Source: an uncultured Lachnospiraceae bacterium
GTDB taxonomy: Bacteria; Bacillota; Clostridia; Lachnospirales; Lachnospiraceae
Direction of reading: 5' to 3'
DNA length: 28,232 bases
Assembly (NCBI GenBank): GCA_910585205.1
Contig: CAJUCC010000046.1
Span: forward strand, 1-28,232
Numbering within the stretch: the first letter of the stretch is position 1; each line of letters opens with the position of its first letter. Positions 10,006 to 16,771 of this stretch are shown piece by piece. The position numbers and the translations under genes were made by a program. A model generated the notes under the pieces. That model was not told where the DNA came from, did not search any database, and worked only from the letters and a program-made list of their open reading frames with translations.

Positions 10006-10896
10006 TTGAAATATACGGACTTAGCGGACAAAGCAGATGCAGCCTTAAAACAGGGAATCGATTATATCATTGCAAACACACTGCCCTCTGCATGGGATCC
10101 CCAGGGGCTTGGGTGGCATGAACAATGGACGGAGCCTGATTACGCGGGTGTGTACGCATCCTGTGAAGGAATCATATTGTTAAGTCAGGTCAAAAATAAA
10201 GTTTATATAAACGGGTATTCCGATCTGATAGAAAAAGTTTATTTTCGTAATTTATGCCATATTTTCGATGAACGTGATAAAGTTGATCTGCACGATGATT
10301 ATGGCATAAACAGGAAAATGCAAAGAGATAAAACGCTGAATGCGGTGTATAAGCTGGCGAAGTTTTTATGGGCGTCATATTACATAGAAAAAAGGGATAT
10401 TTATCTGGAAAATCAGATTCGGGAAAAGTTGTATGAATTATATGATGCAGAGGAACATTTATTTAAAAGCACCAAAACGGATAAAAAGGGAGGTATCCTG
10501 GCAACCGTCTTTGCTTACATCGCCCTAAGCCATATTCAGCAAAATGATATTAATATTGCGGAGATAGAGCAGGTTTTTGGAAATTATCTTGACGATACAC
10601 AAGTAATTACTGAAAAAAATGCAGATGCGTTGATATTAATTTTATGGGCAATTTCTCATAATCTCAGGGGATGTAATCAGAGCGTTATAAAAAAAGCAAC
10701 GGCATGTATGAAGGCGCTTTTGCAGTGCGAGGAAGCAAAAAAGAATGTTATTTACGGAGAGAGATACAATATCAGAAATGTTGGAATCAGAGACAGCTTT
10801 AGTATCAATAAATATTTCATTCTGATAATTGCGTTAGAACAGTTTACCTTATCGGGATTCCTGAAAAAAACGCTATATCAATTATGTTTTGGATGA
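10006..10896 (+). CDS. Helical toroid-like protein, 5' part of a frameshifted gene
   Basis: The start is TTG, chosen because AAAGGAG at 9991-9997 lies eight bases before it and no ATG is near. The 296-residue product is mostly alpha-helical. A motif such as YAGVYASCEGIILLSQ (residues 46-61), preceded by tryptophan-rich WDPQGLGWHEQW, resembles the alpha/alpha toroid repeats of terpenoid-cyclase-like proteins. This is a structural impression, not a firm family call. The end is abnormal: FLKK is followed by TLYQLCFG and a stop. One base removed from the seven-A run at 10864-10870 instead gives FLKKRYINYVLDEIN. That frame continues with another repeat-like segment, KAEKALFWENYYALQIL, into the next entry. 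The original protein would be about 490 residues: toroid plus C-terminal nucleoside deoxyribosyltransferase-like domain. It is the first gene of the house-cleaning island, 64 bases after the wecB remnant. Confidence 0.6.
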   Translation: MKYTDLADKADAALKQGIDYIIANTLPSAWDPQGLGWHEQWTEPDYAGVYASCEGIILLSQVKNKVYINGYSDLIEKVYFRNLCHIFDERDKVDLHDDYGINRKMQRDKTLNAVYKLAKFLWASYYIEKRDIYLENQIREKLYELYDAEEHLFKSTKTDKKGGILATVFAYIALSHIQQNDINIAEIEQVFGNYLDDTQVITEKNADALILILWAISHNLRGCNQSVIKKATACMKALLQCEEAKKNVIYGERYNIRNVGIRDSFSINKYFILIIALEQFTLSGFLKKTLYQLCFG

Positions 10897-11479
10897 GATC
10901 AATCAAATTGCGGATACCGTAAGGCGAAATCACGTATACAGCCGAGACGGAAAAGCGGAAAAAGCACTTTTTTGGGAAAACTATTATGCTTTACAAATAT
11001 TGGATCTGTATTCCAATATCACAAATAAATTGGATTTTAAGGAGGGCAGGTTTATGATTGTAACGCCGAAGTATTTTGCTGACAAAAATTTTGTCACTGA
11101 TGAAAAGCTTTGTGTCGTACTTATGCCGTTTAACGCCGAGTGGTCGGATGAAATCTATGATGTTTTTAAGGAAGCCGTCGTTGACTTTACGTTTTGGCGC
11201 AGTGATGACGAACATATGGATGATATTATAATCCAAACGATCTGGAAAAAGATCAATGAAGCGCATTTTGTAATTGCAGATTGTACGGGGAGGAACCCGA
11301 ATGTTTTTTATGAATTGGGGATAGCCCATACATTAGGGAAACCGGTATTTATGTGTTCGCAGGATCGCAGGGATTTTCCCTTTGATATTACGCATATCAG
11401 AAGTTATGAATACGGGCAAAAACCGGGAGAAATCAAAAAATTAAAAACGGATATAAAAAGGTTTGTGGAAAGCATATAG
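10889..11479 (+). CDS. Nucleoside 2-deoxyribosyltransferase/TIR-like domain protein, 3' part of a frameshifted gene
   Basis: The frame is open from a TTG at 10889, but codons 1-50 look like the tail of the upstream helical protein. The recognisable domain starts near residue 73: a beta strand LCVVLMPF (74-81), then a helix, then HFVIADCTGRNPNVFYELG (126-144) and LGKPVFMCSQ. This matches the nucleoside 2-deoxyribosyltransferase-like fold, related to TIR domains. E142 of YELG is the expected catalytic glutamate. Members cleave N-glycosidic bonds of nucleosides or nucleotides, and several act as effectors in bacterial conflict systems. An independent start is likely at ATG 11054, which has a very strong AAGGAGGG seven bases upstream and would give a 141-residue protein holding just this domain. 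The Nudix gene follows 12 bases later, its ribosome site overlapping this stop. Domain call is good; biological role is inference. Confidence 0.7.
   Translation: MDEINQIADTVRRNHVYSRDGKAEKALFWENYYALQILDLYSNITNKLDFKEGRFMIVTPKYFADKNFVTDEKLCVVLMPFNAEWSDEIYDVFKEAVVDFTFWRSDDEHMDDIIIQTIWKKINEAHFVIADCTGRNPNVFYELGIAHTLGKPVFMCSQDRRDFPFDITHIRSYEYGQKPGEIKKLKTDIKRFVESI
11039..11056 (+). promoter_or_regulatory. Strong internal ribosome binding site before ATG 11054
   Basis: AAGGAGGG (11039-11046) sits seven bases before an in-frame ATG at 11054, an ideal Shine-Dalgarno arrangement within the open frame. It would let the deoxyribosyltransferase/TIR-like domain be translated alone, independently of the frameshift at 10864-10870. 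The run also encodes Lys-Glu-Gly, so chance is possible. Confidence 0.55.
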
Positions 11480-11491
11480 GAGGTATGGTAT

Positions 11492-11941
11492 ATGCGACAG
11501 TTCAGGTTTGCACAGAAGGCGTTTATTGTTGATAACGGTAAATTGCTTTTGGTTAAAAAATCCAAAGATGATCCATACCATCCCGACGAGTGGGAAGTCC
11601 CGGGGGGAAGAATGCAATTTGGGGAGGAACCGGAGGAACATATCAAACGGGAAGTAAAAGAAGAGGTCGGGCTGGATATTGAAATAGGCGCTCCCTTTGC
11701 AATGTGGACCTGGATTCTGGAAGGCGAAGTTGAAGGCGGGGAGCGTACGGAGACGCAAATTGTAGCTGTTGGCAGTTATTGCAAGGCGCTTCATCTTGAC
11801 GTTTCGGTTGATGGAAGAGTCGAGGGTGATTATCTGGCAGATATTGCGTGGGTGCCCGTCGAAAATGTTTTAAACTATAATCTGATTCCGGATATTATTC
11901 CGGCAATGCGCAAATTTGTGGAGGAATTCCAGCGGCAGTAG
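11492..11941 (+). CDS. Nudix hydrolase
   Basis: This 149-residue protein hydrolyses a nucleoside diphosphate linked to another moiety, releasing a nucleoside monophosphate or similar, with Mg2+ or Mn2+. The Nudix box fits GX5EX7REUXEEXGU: GRMQFGEEPEEH (starting near residue 39) followed by REVKEEVGL. The N-terminal strand FAQKAFIVDNGKLLLVKKS and the phrase HPDEWEVPGG are typical. The family covers many substrates (damaged dNTPs, ADP-ribose, NADH, cap-like compounds), and nothing here picks one. AGGAGG at 11478-11483 overlaps the stop of the preceding gene and lies eight bases before the ATG, so the two are probably co-translated. It sits in a run of nucleotide-processing families. A gap of 159 bases follows, with no clear terminator or promoter in it. 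Confidence 0.92.
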   Translation: MRQFRFAQKAFIVDNGKLLLVKKSKDDPYHPDEWEVPGGRMQFGEEPEEHIKREVKEEVGLDIEIGAPFAMWTWILEGEVEGGERTETQIVAVGSYCKALHLDVSVDGRVEGDYLADIAWVPVENVLNYNLIPDIIPAMRKFVEEFQRQ

Positions 11942-12100
11942 ACAGAGAGTGTCCCATATGTATTCGGTATCGGGGCGCTTTTTGCATCATAGGAAGGCTT
12001 TTTGAACTTCCCTGTGATATAAAAACGCTTTGCGGAGATGCATACGCACACAGACGTATATGACTAAAAAGTAAAATGCGCAGCTCGCGGAGGGAAAAAC

Positions 12101-13969
12101 ATGAATATCGGTTGTGTATTTTGCAGAGAAAACAGATTTACTTTGAACGGAAAAATCGGTTTGGATACTCGTGAAGCCGTTCTCTATGAAGATGAACTTA
12201 TATATGCCACGCCGGATTTGTCTCCATTGACAGCCGGCCATTTGCTGATTGTATCACAGGAACATTATAACAGCTTTGCCAATGCCCCGCGCTGTGTAAT
12301 CGATCATCTCATGAAAGCGCTATTGTATTTTTCGGAAGATATATTCGGAGGATGGGAAATTACATGGTTTGAGCATGGCGCGGTTTTTGAAAGGACGGGA
12401 GGGGCATCCATCAGTCACGCACATTTACATTTGATTCCACAGGCATTGGAACTAAATGCAATCGTGGAAAAAGACAGGAAATATTTGAAAAAAATTCCAT
12501 TTTCCGATAAGGGATTTGCGGATTTGGCGTTTGCACAGCCATATCTGTGGATCGGAAACAGAAGGGACTCTTTTTTATATCATGTGAAAGAGCTTCCCAG
12601 TCAATATTTAAGAAAAATGGTTATGCAGGTGGAAAACGGAAATGCGTATGACTGGAAGGAAAACTATTCCTCTGATGATTCCATAAAAAGATACAGAAGT
12701 ACGATAGAACTGGTACATGACAAGAGGAGAAGGCGGTATGGAGACGGAACGGACTATATTCCCGGTCTTTTCTGGGTGCGGGACAGGAGAGAAAAACCCG
12801 ATTTTCTTTTGCATGAATCGGAAACGGCGTTGGATCAATGGCTGCTTGGGAAGTTAGCAGGAGAATTGGAACAACTGTCAAAAAGTAAAAATTTATCAGA
12901 AACCATACAAAAAACAGGAAAAGAAGCGATTCTTTCTCATGCAGTCAATATTTTAATGTTTGTGGGTGGAAACGATGTCCCGTTTCTTGATAAAATTATA
13001 AATCAGGAGTACAGTGATCTATTCAGAAGAATATTCATGCTGATTCTGACAGGAAATTCTCTTTCCATCTATAATAATCACAAACAGTTTAATGAATTGG
13101 GCAGAAGAATCGTTCCCTTGATTTTGGAAAAAACCCGACGGTATGATTTTCGGGACAGATTATACCAATCGATTGCAAGCGGTCTGATCGGAATGGATAT
13201 AAAAGAAGAAAATATAAGCACCGCGCCGGTCAGTCTGGATAGTTCGTTTTCTTTGAATCAGGGGAGCGTGTCAGAGCTTTCGGATCAACTGGAACGGTAT
13301 ATCGGAAATCCGAATAAGATCGGAATAGACTGTTTCAGCCAGTACGACAGTGAAGTAATCAAGGGAAGAAATAAAAAAATTGTGTGGATTACCGACGACT
13401 ATATTCAGACGGTTTTCGAACTCAAATTGATAGAAGAACAGATGCGGTTTAACGAATCCCTGATTGTTACACTGATTCCAAGGTATGATTCGTATGCAAA
13501 CGATGCAAGTTATGACGATGTAATGGGGATGCTTGATTTCGACATTCTGAGTTTACTACATACATATTACCGACAAAAACGGTTTTGCGTATGCAGAGAT
13601 GGGATGGACATCAGTACGTTTGACGGGTATCGATTGTCTGAGGAAGCATATGCGGCGATAGCGGAAGCGGACATCGTTGTTCTTTCCGGAGCAAGAGCGT
13701 ATGAAATGTCCCAGGGGATGAACAAAACGGTGTATTATACGGGAATTGCTGTCTGTAAAGGATATACGGAATCGATAACAGGATTTTCAAAAGAGTCAGG
13801 GAAACTGATTTTTTTAAGACAGGATAAAGGCGAGCATTCGTTTTCGGAATTTGCAAAACAGGCGACACGGAGAATGAAAACGGAGAATGGTTTCATTCCG
13901 GTTGCAGGTAAAACGGCGAGAGAATATTATGAAGAGAAATACGGAAAAAATGAAACTGGTCAGAGATAG
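12101..13969 (+). CDS. HIT domain fused to a DUF89/ARMT1-like phosphatase domain
   Basis: This is a 622-residue multidomain protein. Residues 1-125 form a HIT-family hydrolase/transferase domain: CVFC at 5-8 (possible zinc site) and the histidine triad H106-A-H108-L-H110. HIT enzymes cleave nucleotidyl-phosphate or nucleotidyl-amine bonds. Residues 130-390 are unassigned, with a basic KRYRSTIELVHDKRRRRYGD segment. Residues about 395-600 resemble the DUF89/ARMT1 damage-control phosphatases: ITDDYIQTVFELKLIEE (430-446), a NDAS motif (467-470), and EADIVVLSGARAYEM (522-536), where the family has the DxVIxxG strand. The putative metal or nucleophile residues D432, N467, D468 and D524 are present. 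The start has GGAGGG a few bases upstream. The 3' end overlaps the MazG-like gene by 41 bases. The HIT call is firm; the DUF89 call rests on motif order and spacing and needs a structure-based check. I know of no standard named protein with this combination. Confidence 0.78.
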   Translation: MNIGCVFCRENRFTLNGKIGLDTREAVLYEDELIYATPDLSPLTAGHLLIVSQEHYNSFANAPRCVIDHLMKALLYFSEDIFGGWEITWFEHGAVFERTGGASISHAHLHLIPQALELNAIVEKDRKYLKKIPFSDKGFADLAFAQPYLWIGNRRDSFLYHVKELPSQYLRKMVMQVENGNAYDWKENYSSDDSIKRYRSTIELVHDKRRRRYGDGTDYIPGLFWVRDRREKPDFLLHESETALDQWLLGKLAGELEQLSKSKNLSETIQKTGKEAILSHAVNILMFVGGNDVPFLDKIINQEYSDLFRRIFMLILTGNSLSIYNNHKQFNELGRRIVPLILEKTRRYDFRDRLYQSIASGLIGMDIKEENISTAPVSLDSSFSLNQGSVSELSDQLERYIGNPNKIGIDCFSQYDSEVIKGRNKKIVWITDDYIQTVFELKLIEEQMRFNESLIVTLIPRYDSYANDASYDDVMGMLDFDILSLLHTYYRQKRFCVCRDGMDISTFDGYRLSEEAYAAIAEADIVVLSGARAYEMSQGMNKTVYYTGIAVCKGYTESITGFSKESGKLIFLRQDKGEHSFSEFAKQATRRMKTENGFIPVAGKTAREYYEEKYGKNETGQR

Positions 13970-14252
13970 GATTCCGGAAATAATTCAAAAGAGCGGTAAG
14001 ATACCGGAATACGAAGTGATAACAGATGAAAGGGTGTTTGAGAACCTTCTAAATCAAAAATTAACGGAAGAAGTCAAAGAATATTTGGCATCAGGAAATA
14101 TAGAGGAAGTCTGTGATATTTTGGAGGTACTATATGCTATCATGGATATTAAAAAATGGGACGCCGGATATGTAGAAGATAAAAGGAGGGAAAAGGCTCA
14201 ATTAAATGGCTCATTTGAAAGGCGAGTGTTGTTAAAGAAAGTGTGGGAGTAA
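13929..14252 (+). CDS. MazG-like/phosphoribosyl-ATP pyrophosphohydrolase-family protein
   Basis: This 107-residue all-alpha nucleotide pyrophosphohydrolase would hydrolyse an NTP-like compound to the monophosphate and pyrophosphate. MKLVRDRIPEIIQKSGK near the N-terminus is the signature of this small subfamily (KLVRDKIPEII in relatives). LTEEVKEYL and EEVCDILEVLYAI supply the two acidic helices (ExxE and ExxD) that bind Mg2+. The C-terminus KAQLNGSFERRVLLKKV is also typical. The frame is open to 13887, but the family begins just before KLVRD, so I chose ATG 13929; ATG 13950 is an alternative. Either way the gene begins inside the HIT-DUF89 gene, which implies translational coupling. The substrate is unknown: house-cleaning of aberrant nucleotides is the usual role, and alarmone hydrolysis is also known for MazG relatives. 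Confidence 0.82.
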   Translation: MKRNTEKMKLVRDRIPEIIQKSGKIPEYEVITDERVFENLLNQKLTEEVKEYLASGNIEEVCDILEVLYAIMDIKKWDAGYVEDKRREKAQLNGSFERRVLLKKVWE

Positions 14253-14353
14253 AAACCATTACATATTTGTATTCATTTTAAATGACTTATGAGCTTTTAT
14301 TGACCATATAAGACAATGAAAACGAATGAGAATTAAAGGAGTGAACCCAAACA

Positions 14354-15868
14354 ATGCAAGATACCTTTTCACAGACATTATTGTCAATTGCCTCGCAGCT
14401 GGACAACCCGTTTGATCTTGCGGCATTTTGTTATTGTTATCTGACAACGAAGGTCCCATCACAGGCCGCGTTTATCGGTGCATACATTTGGATCAATGAA
14501 AATTCGCGTCAGAATAATCCTAATATCGGGAAACTACATCAGTTTTGTATGGTAGTAAAAGGCATTTTGTGTGAAGCGCATGAGGCTTATACAGAACGTC
14601 AGAAAGATCTGGTCAGAAACGTACTGAAAATGGAAGATCAACTGGAGCCTTTCGGGGAATCGGAGTGGAACCAGTGTACCCTTCCGTTTTTTATCCTGAT
14701 GGCAATTGATGAATATGTGAATCAGACTGGAAATGAGAGAACGGAAAGCGGGCCTTTGAATCAGCTTTACCATGACCGAATCTTTGTTTACACGAATACT
14801 GTCAATTGCATGACAGATGAGGTAATAGATAACACGGTTATTCTATCCGCATCATTACGGAATGAACTGAAACATTTGATTATTATTGAGCGGAAGGATA
14901 TACCGGCAGAAATAAAGACGCCTCCGCGGATTGTGAAACTGGCTTTGGGGAAAGATGACGGCGAAAGAAAAAGGGTGCTGGAAGGAAAAGTGCTGAAAGC
15001 GGCGGTTATCCCGTTTGCCTGCCGCAATATGATTGAAATCATACATGACGAAGGCGCACTTTTTCATATTGGATATGTACCGGGGCATAGGGAGTGGAGT
15101 GTAAACAGGGCCCTTACGCTGTTGCATAAAGCGCTCGAGGAAAAGGCGAACATCATTATTTTTCCTGAGTTTGTCTGTGAAAAGGCAGTGCAGGAGGCGA
15201 TACGGGAAGAATTGGAACGGCTCTATTGGGAATCACCGGATAAAACGGCCGGCTTATTGCTTGTAATCGCAGGCAGCAGATGGGACAATGGGAATAATAT
15301 CGCCGATATTCTGGGGTACGACGGGACCCTGCTCGGAAGACAGTACAAGTATGAGAGATATAGCGATGGGAAGGACGAGGCGGGTTCGCTGATTGAAAAT
15401 CTGAAAAATCCGGGAAAAGAGTGCACGATCGTCGAAATCGAGAATCTTGGAAGCGTAATGACCGGAATTTGCCGGGACATTGTGGCGGAATCCTATCTTG
15501 CCAGACTGACAGCGATTTTCAAACCGCAGTTTTTGCTTGTTCCTGCGTGGAGCCCGTCGGTATATAAAGGTTTCAAGGGGCAGATGGAGAGAATCACAGC
15601 GAAAAATTTCAGAACCTGTTCCATATTATGCAACTGCTGCGAGGCATATGAAAAAGAGATGCCTGATAAGCGGGAAATTGGTCTGGTCGTGACACCTTGC
15701 AAAGAGAAAACGATTGTCAAAGGGAAGACAGAATGGATTTTGCGGAACAATTGCAGGGAAGACTGCGAATGCAATCCCTGTATTTTTATTGTGAATATGC
15801 GCATGGAATATCTCTCGGAAGAAGCAGATGGTGATTATATAACGGTGACAACCGAGCAGAAATTATAG
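14354..15868 (+). CDS. Nitrilase/carbon-nitrogen hydrolase-domain protein with unknown N-terminal domain
   Basis: This is a 504-residue protein. The C-terminal part (about 212-490) has the nitrilase catalytic triad: E272 in IIIFPEFVCE, K332 in QYKYERYS and C373 in MTGICRDIVAES. These enzymes use the cysteine to hydrolyse amides or nitriles, or transfer acyl groups. The NIT branch repairs deaminated glutathione, and others act as glutaminases. The first 200 residues match nothing I recognise. They are helical, cysteine-containing and include FFILMAIDEYVNQTGNE. The C-terminal region is also cysteine-rich (ILCNCCEAYE and NNCREDCECNPC), unusual for a cytoplasmic nitrilase and suggestive of metal binding. 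The ATG has AAGGAG about 13 bases upstream, a little long. A 101-base gap precedes it with no convincing promoter. The triad is clear; the substrate and the N-terminal role are unknown. Confidence 0.8.
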   Translation: MQDTFSQTLLSIASQLDNPFDLAAFCYCYLTTKVPSQAAFIGAYIWINENSRQNNPNIGKLHQFCMVVKGILCEAHEAYTERQKDLVRNVLKMEDQLEPFGESEWNQCTLPFFILMAIDEYVNQTGNERTESGPLNQLYHDRIFVYTNTVNCMTDEVIDNTVILSASLRNELKHLIIIERKDIPAEIKTPPRIVKLALGKDDGERKRVLEGKVLKAAVIPFACRNMIEIIHDEGALFHIGYVPGHREWSVNRALTLLHKALEEKANIIIFPEFVCEKAVQEAIREELERLYWESPDKTAGLLLVIAGSRWDNGNNIADILGYDGTLLGRQYKYERYSDGKDEAGSLIENLKNPGKECTIVEIENLGSVMTGICRDIVAESYLARLTAIFKPQFLLVPAWSPSVYKGFKGQMERITAKNFRTCSILCNCCEAYEKEMPDKREIGLVVTPCKEKTIVKGKTEWILRNNCREDCECNPCIFIVNMRMEYLSEEADGDYITVTTEQKL

Positions 15869-15877
15869 TATGACAAC

Positions 15878-15906
15878 TTGCCTTTTGTACATAATAATTA
15901 TATAAT
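15878..15906 (+). promoter_or_regulatory. Sigma-A promoter for the winged-helix gene
   Basis: TTGCCT (15878-15883, 4 of 6 to consensus), a 17-base spacer and a perfect TATAAT (15901-15906) lie 44 bases before the ATG at 15950. Transcription would begin near 15913. This splits the island into at least two transcription units, with the last two genes under separate control. Confidence 0.7.
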
Positions 15907-15911
15907 ATACA
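15886..15911. repeat. Imperfect inverted repeat overlapping the promoter; candidate operator
   Basis: TGTACATAATA (15886-15896) and TATAATATACA (15901-15911) are inverted copies matching at 9 of 11 positions around a 4-base centre. The pair covers the spacer and -10 box of the promoter just upstream of a winged-helix gene, the usual place for an autoregulatory operator. The region is AT-rich, so chance similarity is possible. Confidence 0.4.
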
Positions 15912-15949
15912 TAACTAAACAATTTATAAACTGTTCAGGGGACGGGGCT

Positions 15950-16771
15950 ATGGAAGAGACAAAACTGGAAAGAATTTCTAATGTGATTCTGGAGCGGATA
16001 AAAGCAAAGAAAAGATTGGAAGAAGAACAGGTGCATGCATTTTTGGAGACGATGGCGGAATCAGCGGCAGCGGAGGATTCGCAGCTACCGCCAGACTACC
16101 GCAAATTGTCGGATCGACTGCAAAAAATTTGGCAGTATCGCAGTTTCGGCGATCTGGCGCATGCGCAGATTTTCCTGTATGGAAGTATATGGGGCGGGAT
16201 AAAGCTGCTGGAGAAAAAACGCGGCAAAGTGTCTGACAGAGAGAGACAAGAGGAGTTGGCCAAGTACTATGCCGGTAAAGAATGGTTTTTTCATGCAATT
16301 GATACCCGGCCCGGAATTCGCCATAAGGAACTGGCGCAGATTGGAGATGTCAGCCCTTCGGCGCTCTCACAGTTTGCCGCCGGAGCGTCGAAGGAGAGAC
16401 TCATTTCCTGTCGCCGTATGGGACGAGAAAAGCATTATTATCTGATGGATGACGGCAAAGCCGTTTATACAAAGATGCAGGAAAACAGAACCCCGGATTT
16501 GCATCGTGAACCTTTTGCAGAGAAGGCGTTGTATTTTGCGGGTAATGATTTGAAACGGGAGGCGTTACCGTTTGTCTGGTCAATACTGGAGAAAAGCATA
16601 GGAAGTGAAAGCAACCACATCCATATCGCGGTCGCTGCGTCATGGCGGGAAGAGACACTTCCGGCGCCGTTGCCGATGGAAACAATTCATAATCGTATCA
16701 ATAATGACAACAGTGTATGGACAAATATATTTGCGGTTGATGAGAGGATGGGACGGTCATATGTCAGGTAA
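15950..16771 (+). CDS. Winged-helix domain protein, uncharacterised
   Basis: This 273-residue protein belongs to no family I can name. The frame is open to a TTG at 15878, but that codon is the -35 box of the promoter. The ATG at 15950 follows a GGGGACGGGG purine-rich ribosome site. Residues 1-110 are helical and charged, probably including a coiled coil (LERIKAKKRLEEEQ). Residues about 112-172 look like a winged helix: RPGIRHKELAQIGDVSPSAL with a recognition helix SALSQFAAGA, then SCRRMGREKHYYLMDDG as the wing. The tail from 180 is unassigned. It may be a DNA-binding regulator of this island, acting at the inverted repeat over its own promoter, or an interaction module as in some conflict systems. 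The stop overlaps the next gene by 11 bases. The winged-helix call is moderate. Confidence 0.6.
   Translation: MEETKLERISNVILERIKAKKRLEEEQVHAFLETMAESAAAEDSQLPPDYRKLSDRLQKIWQYRSFGDLAHAQIFLYGSIWGGIKLLEKKRGKVSDRERQEELAKYYAGKEWFFHAIDTRPGIRHKELAQIGDVSPSALSQFAAGASKERLISCRRMGREKHYYLMDDGKAVYTKMQENRTPDLHREPFAEKALYFAGNDLKREALPFVWSILEKSIGSESNHIHIAVAASWREETLPAPLPMETIHNRINNDNSVWTNIFAVDERMGRSYVR

Noticed and set aside
10864..10870. Programmed -1 ribosomal frameshift on the A-run, as in dnaX
   Set aside because: The downstream frame requires +1 (or -2), not -1, so the classic A-AAA-AAG type slip would give the wrong frame. Transcriptional slippage or mutation fits better.
14300..14328. Promoter before the nitrilase gene (TTGACC at 14300-14305)
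   Set aside because: No acceptable -10 box lies 16-18 bases downstream, so I do not call it.
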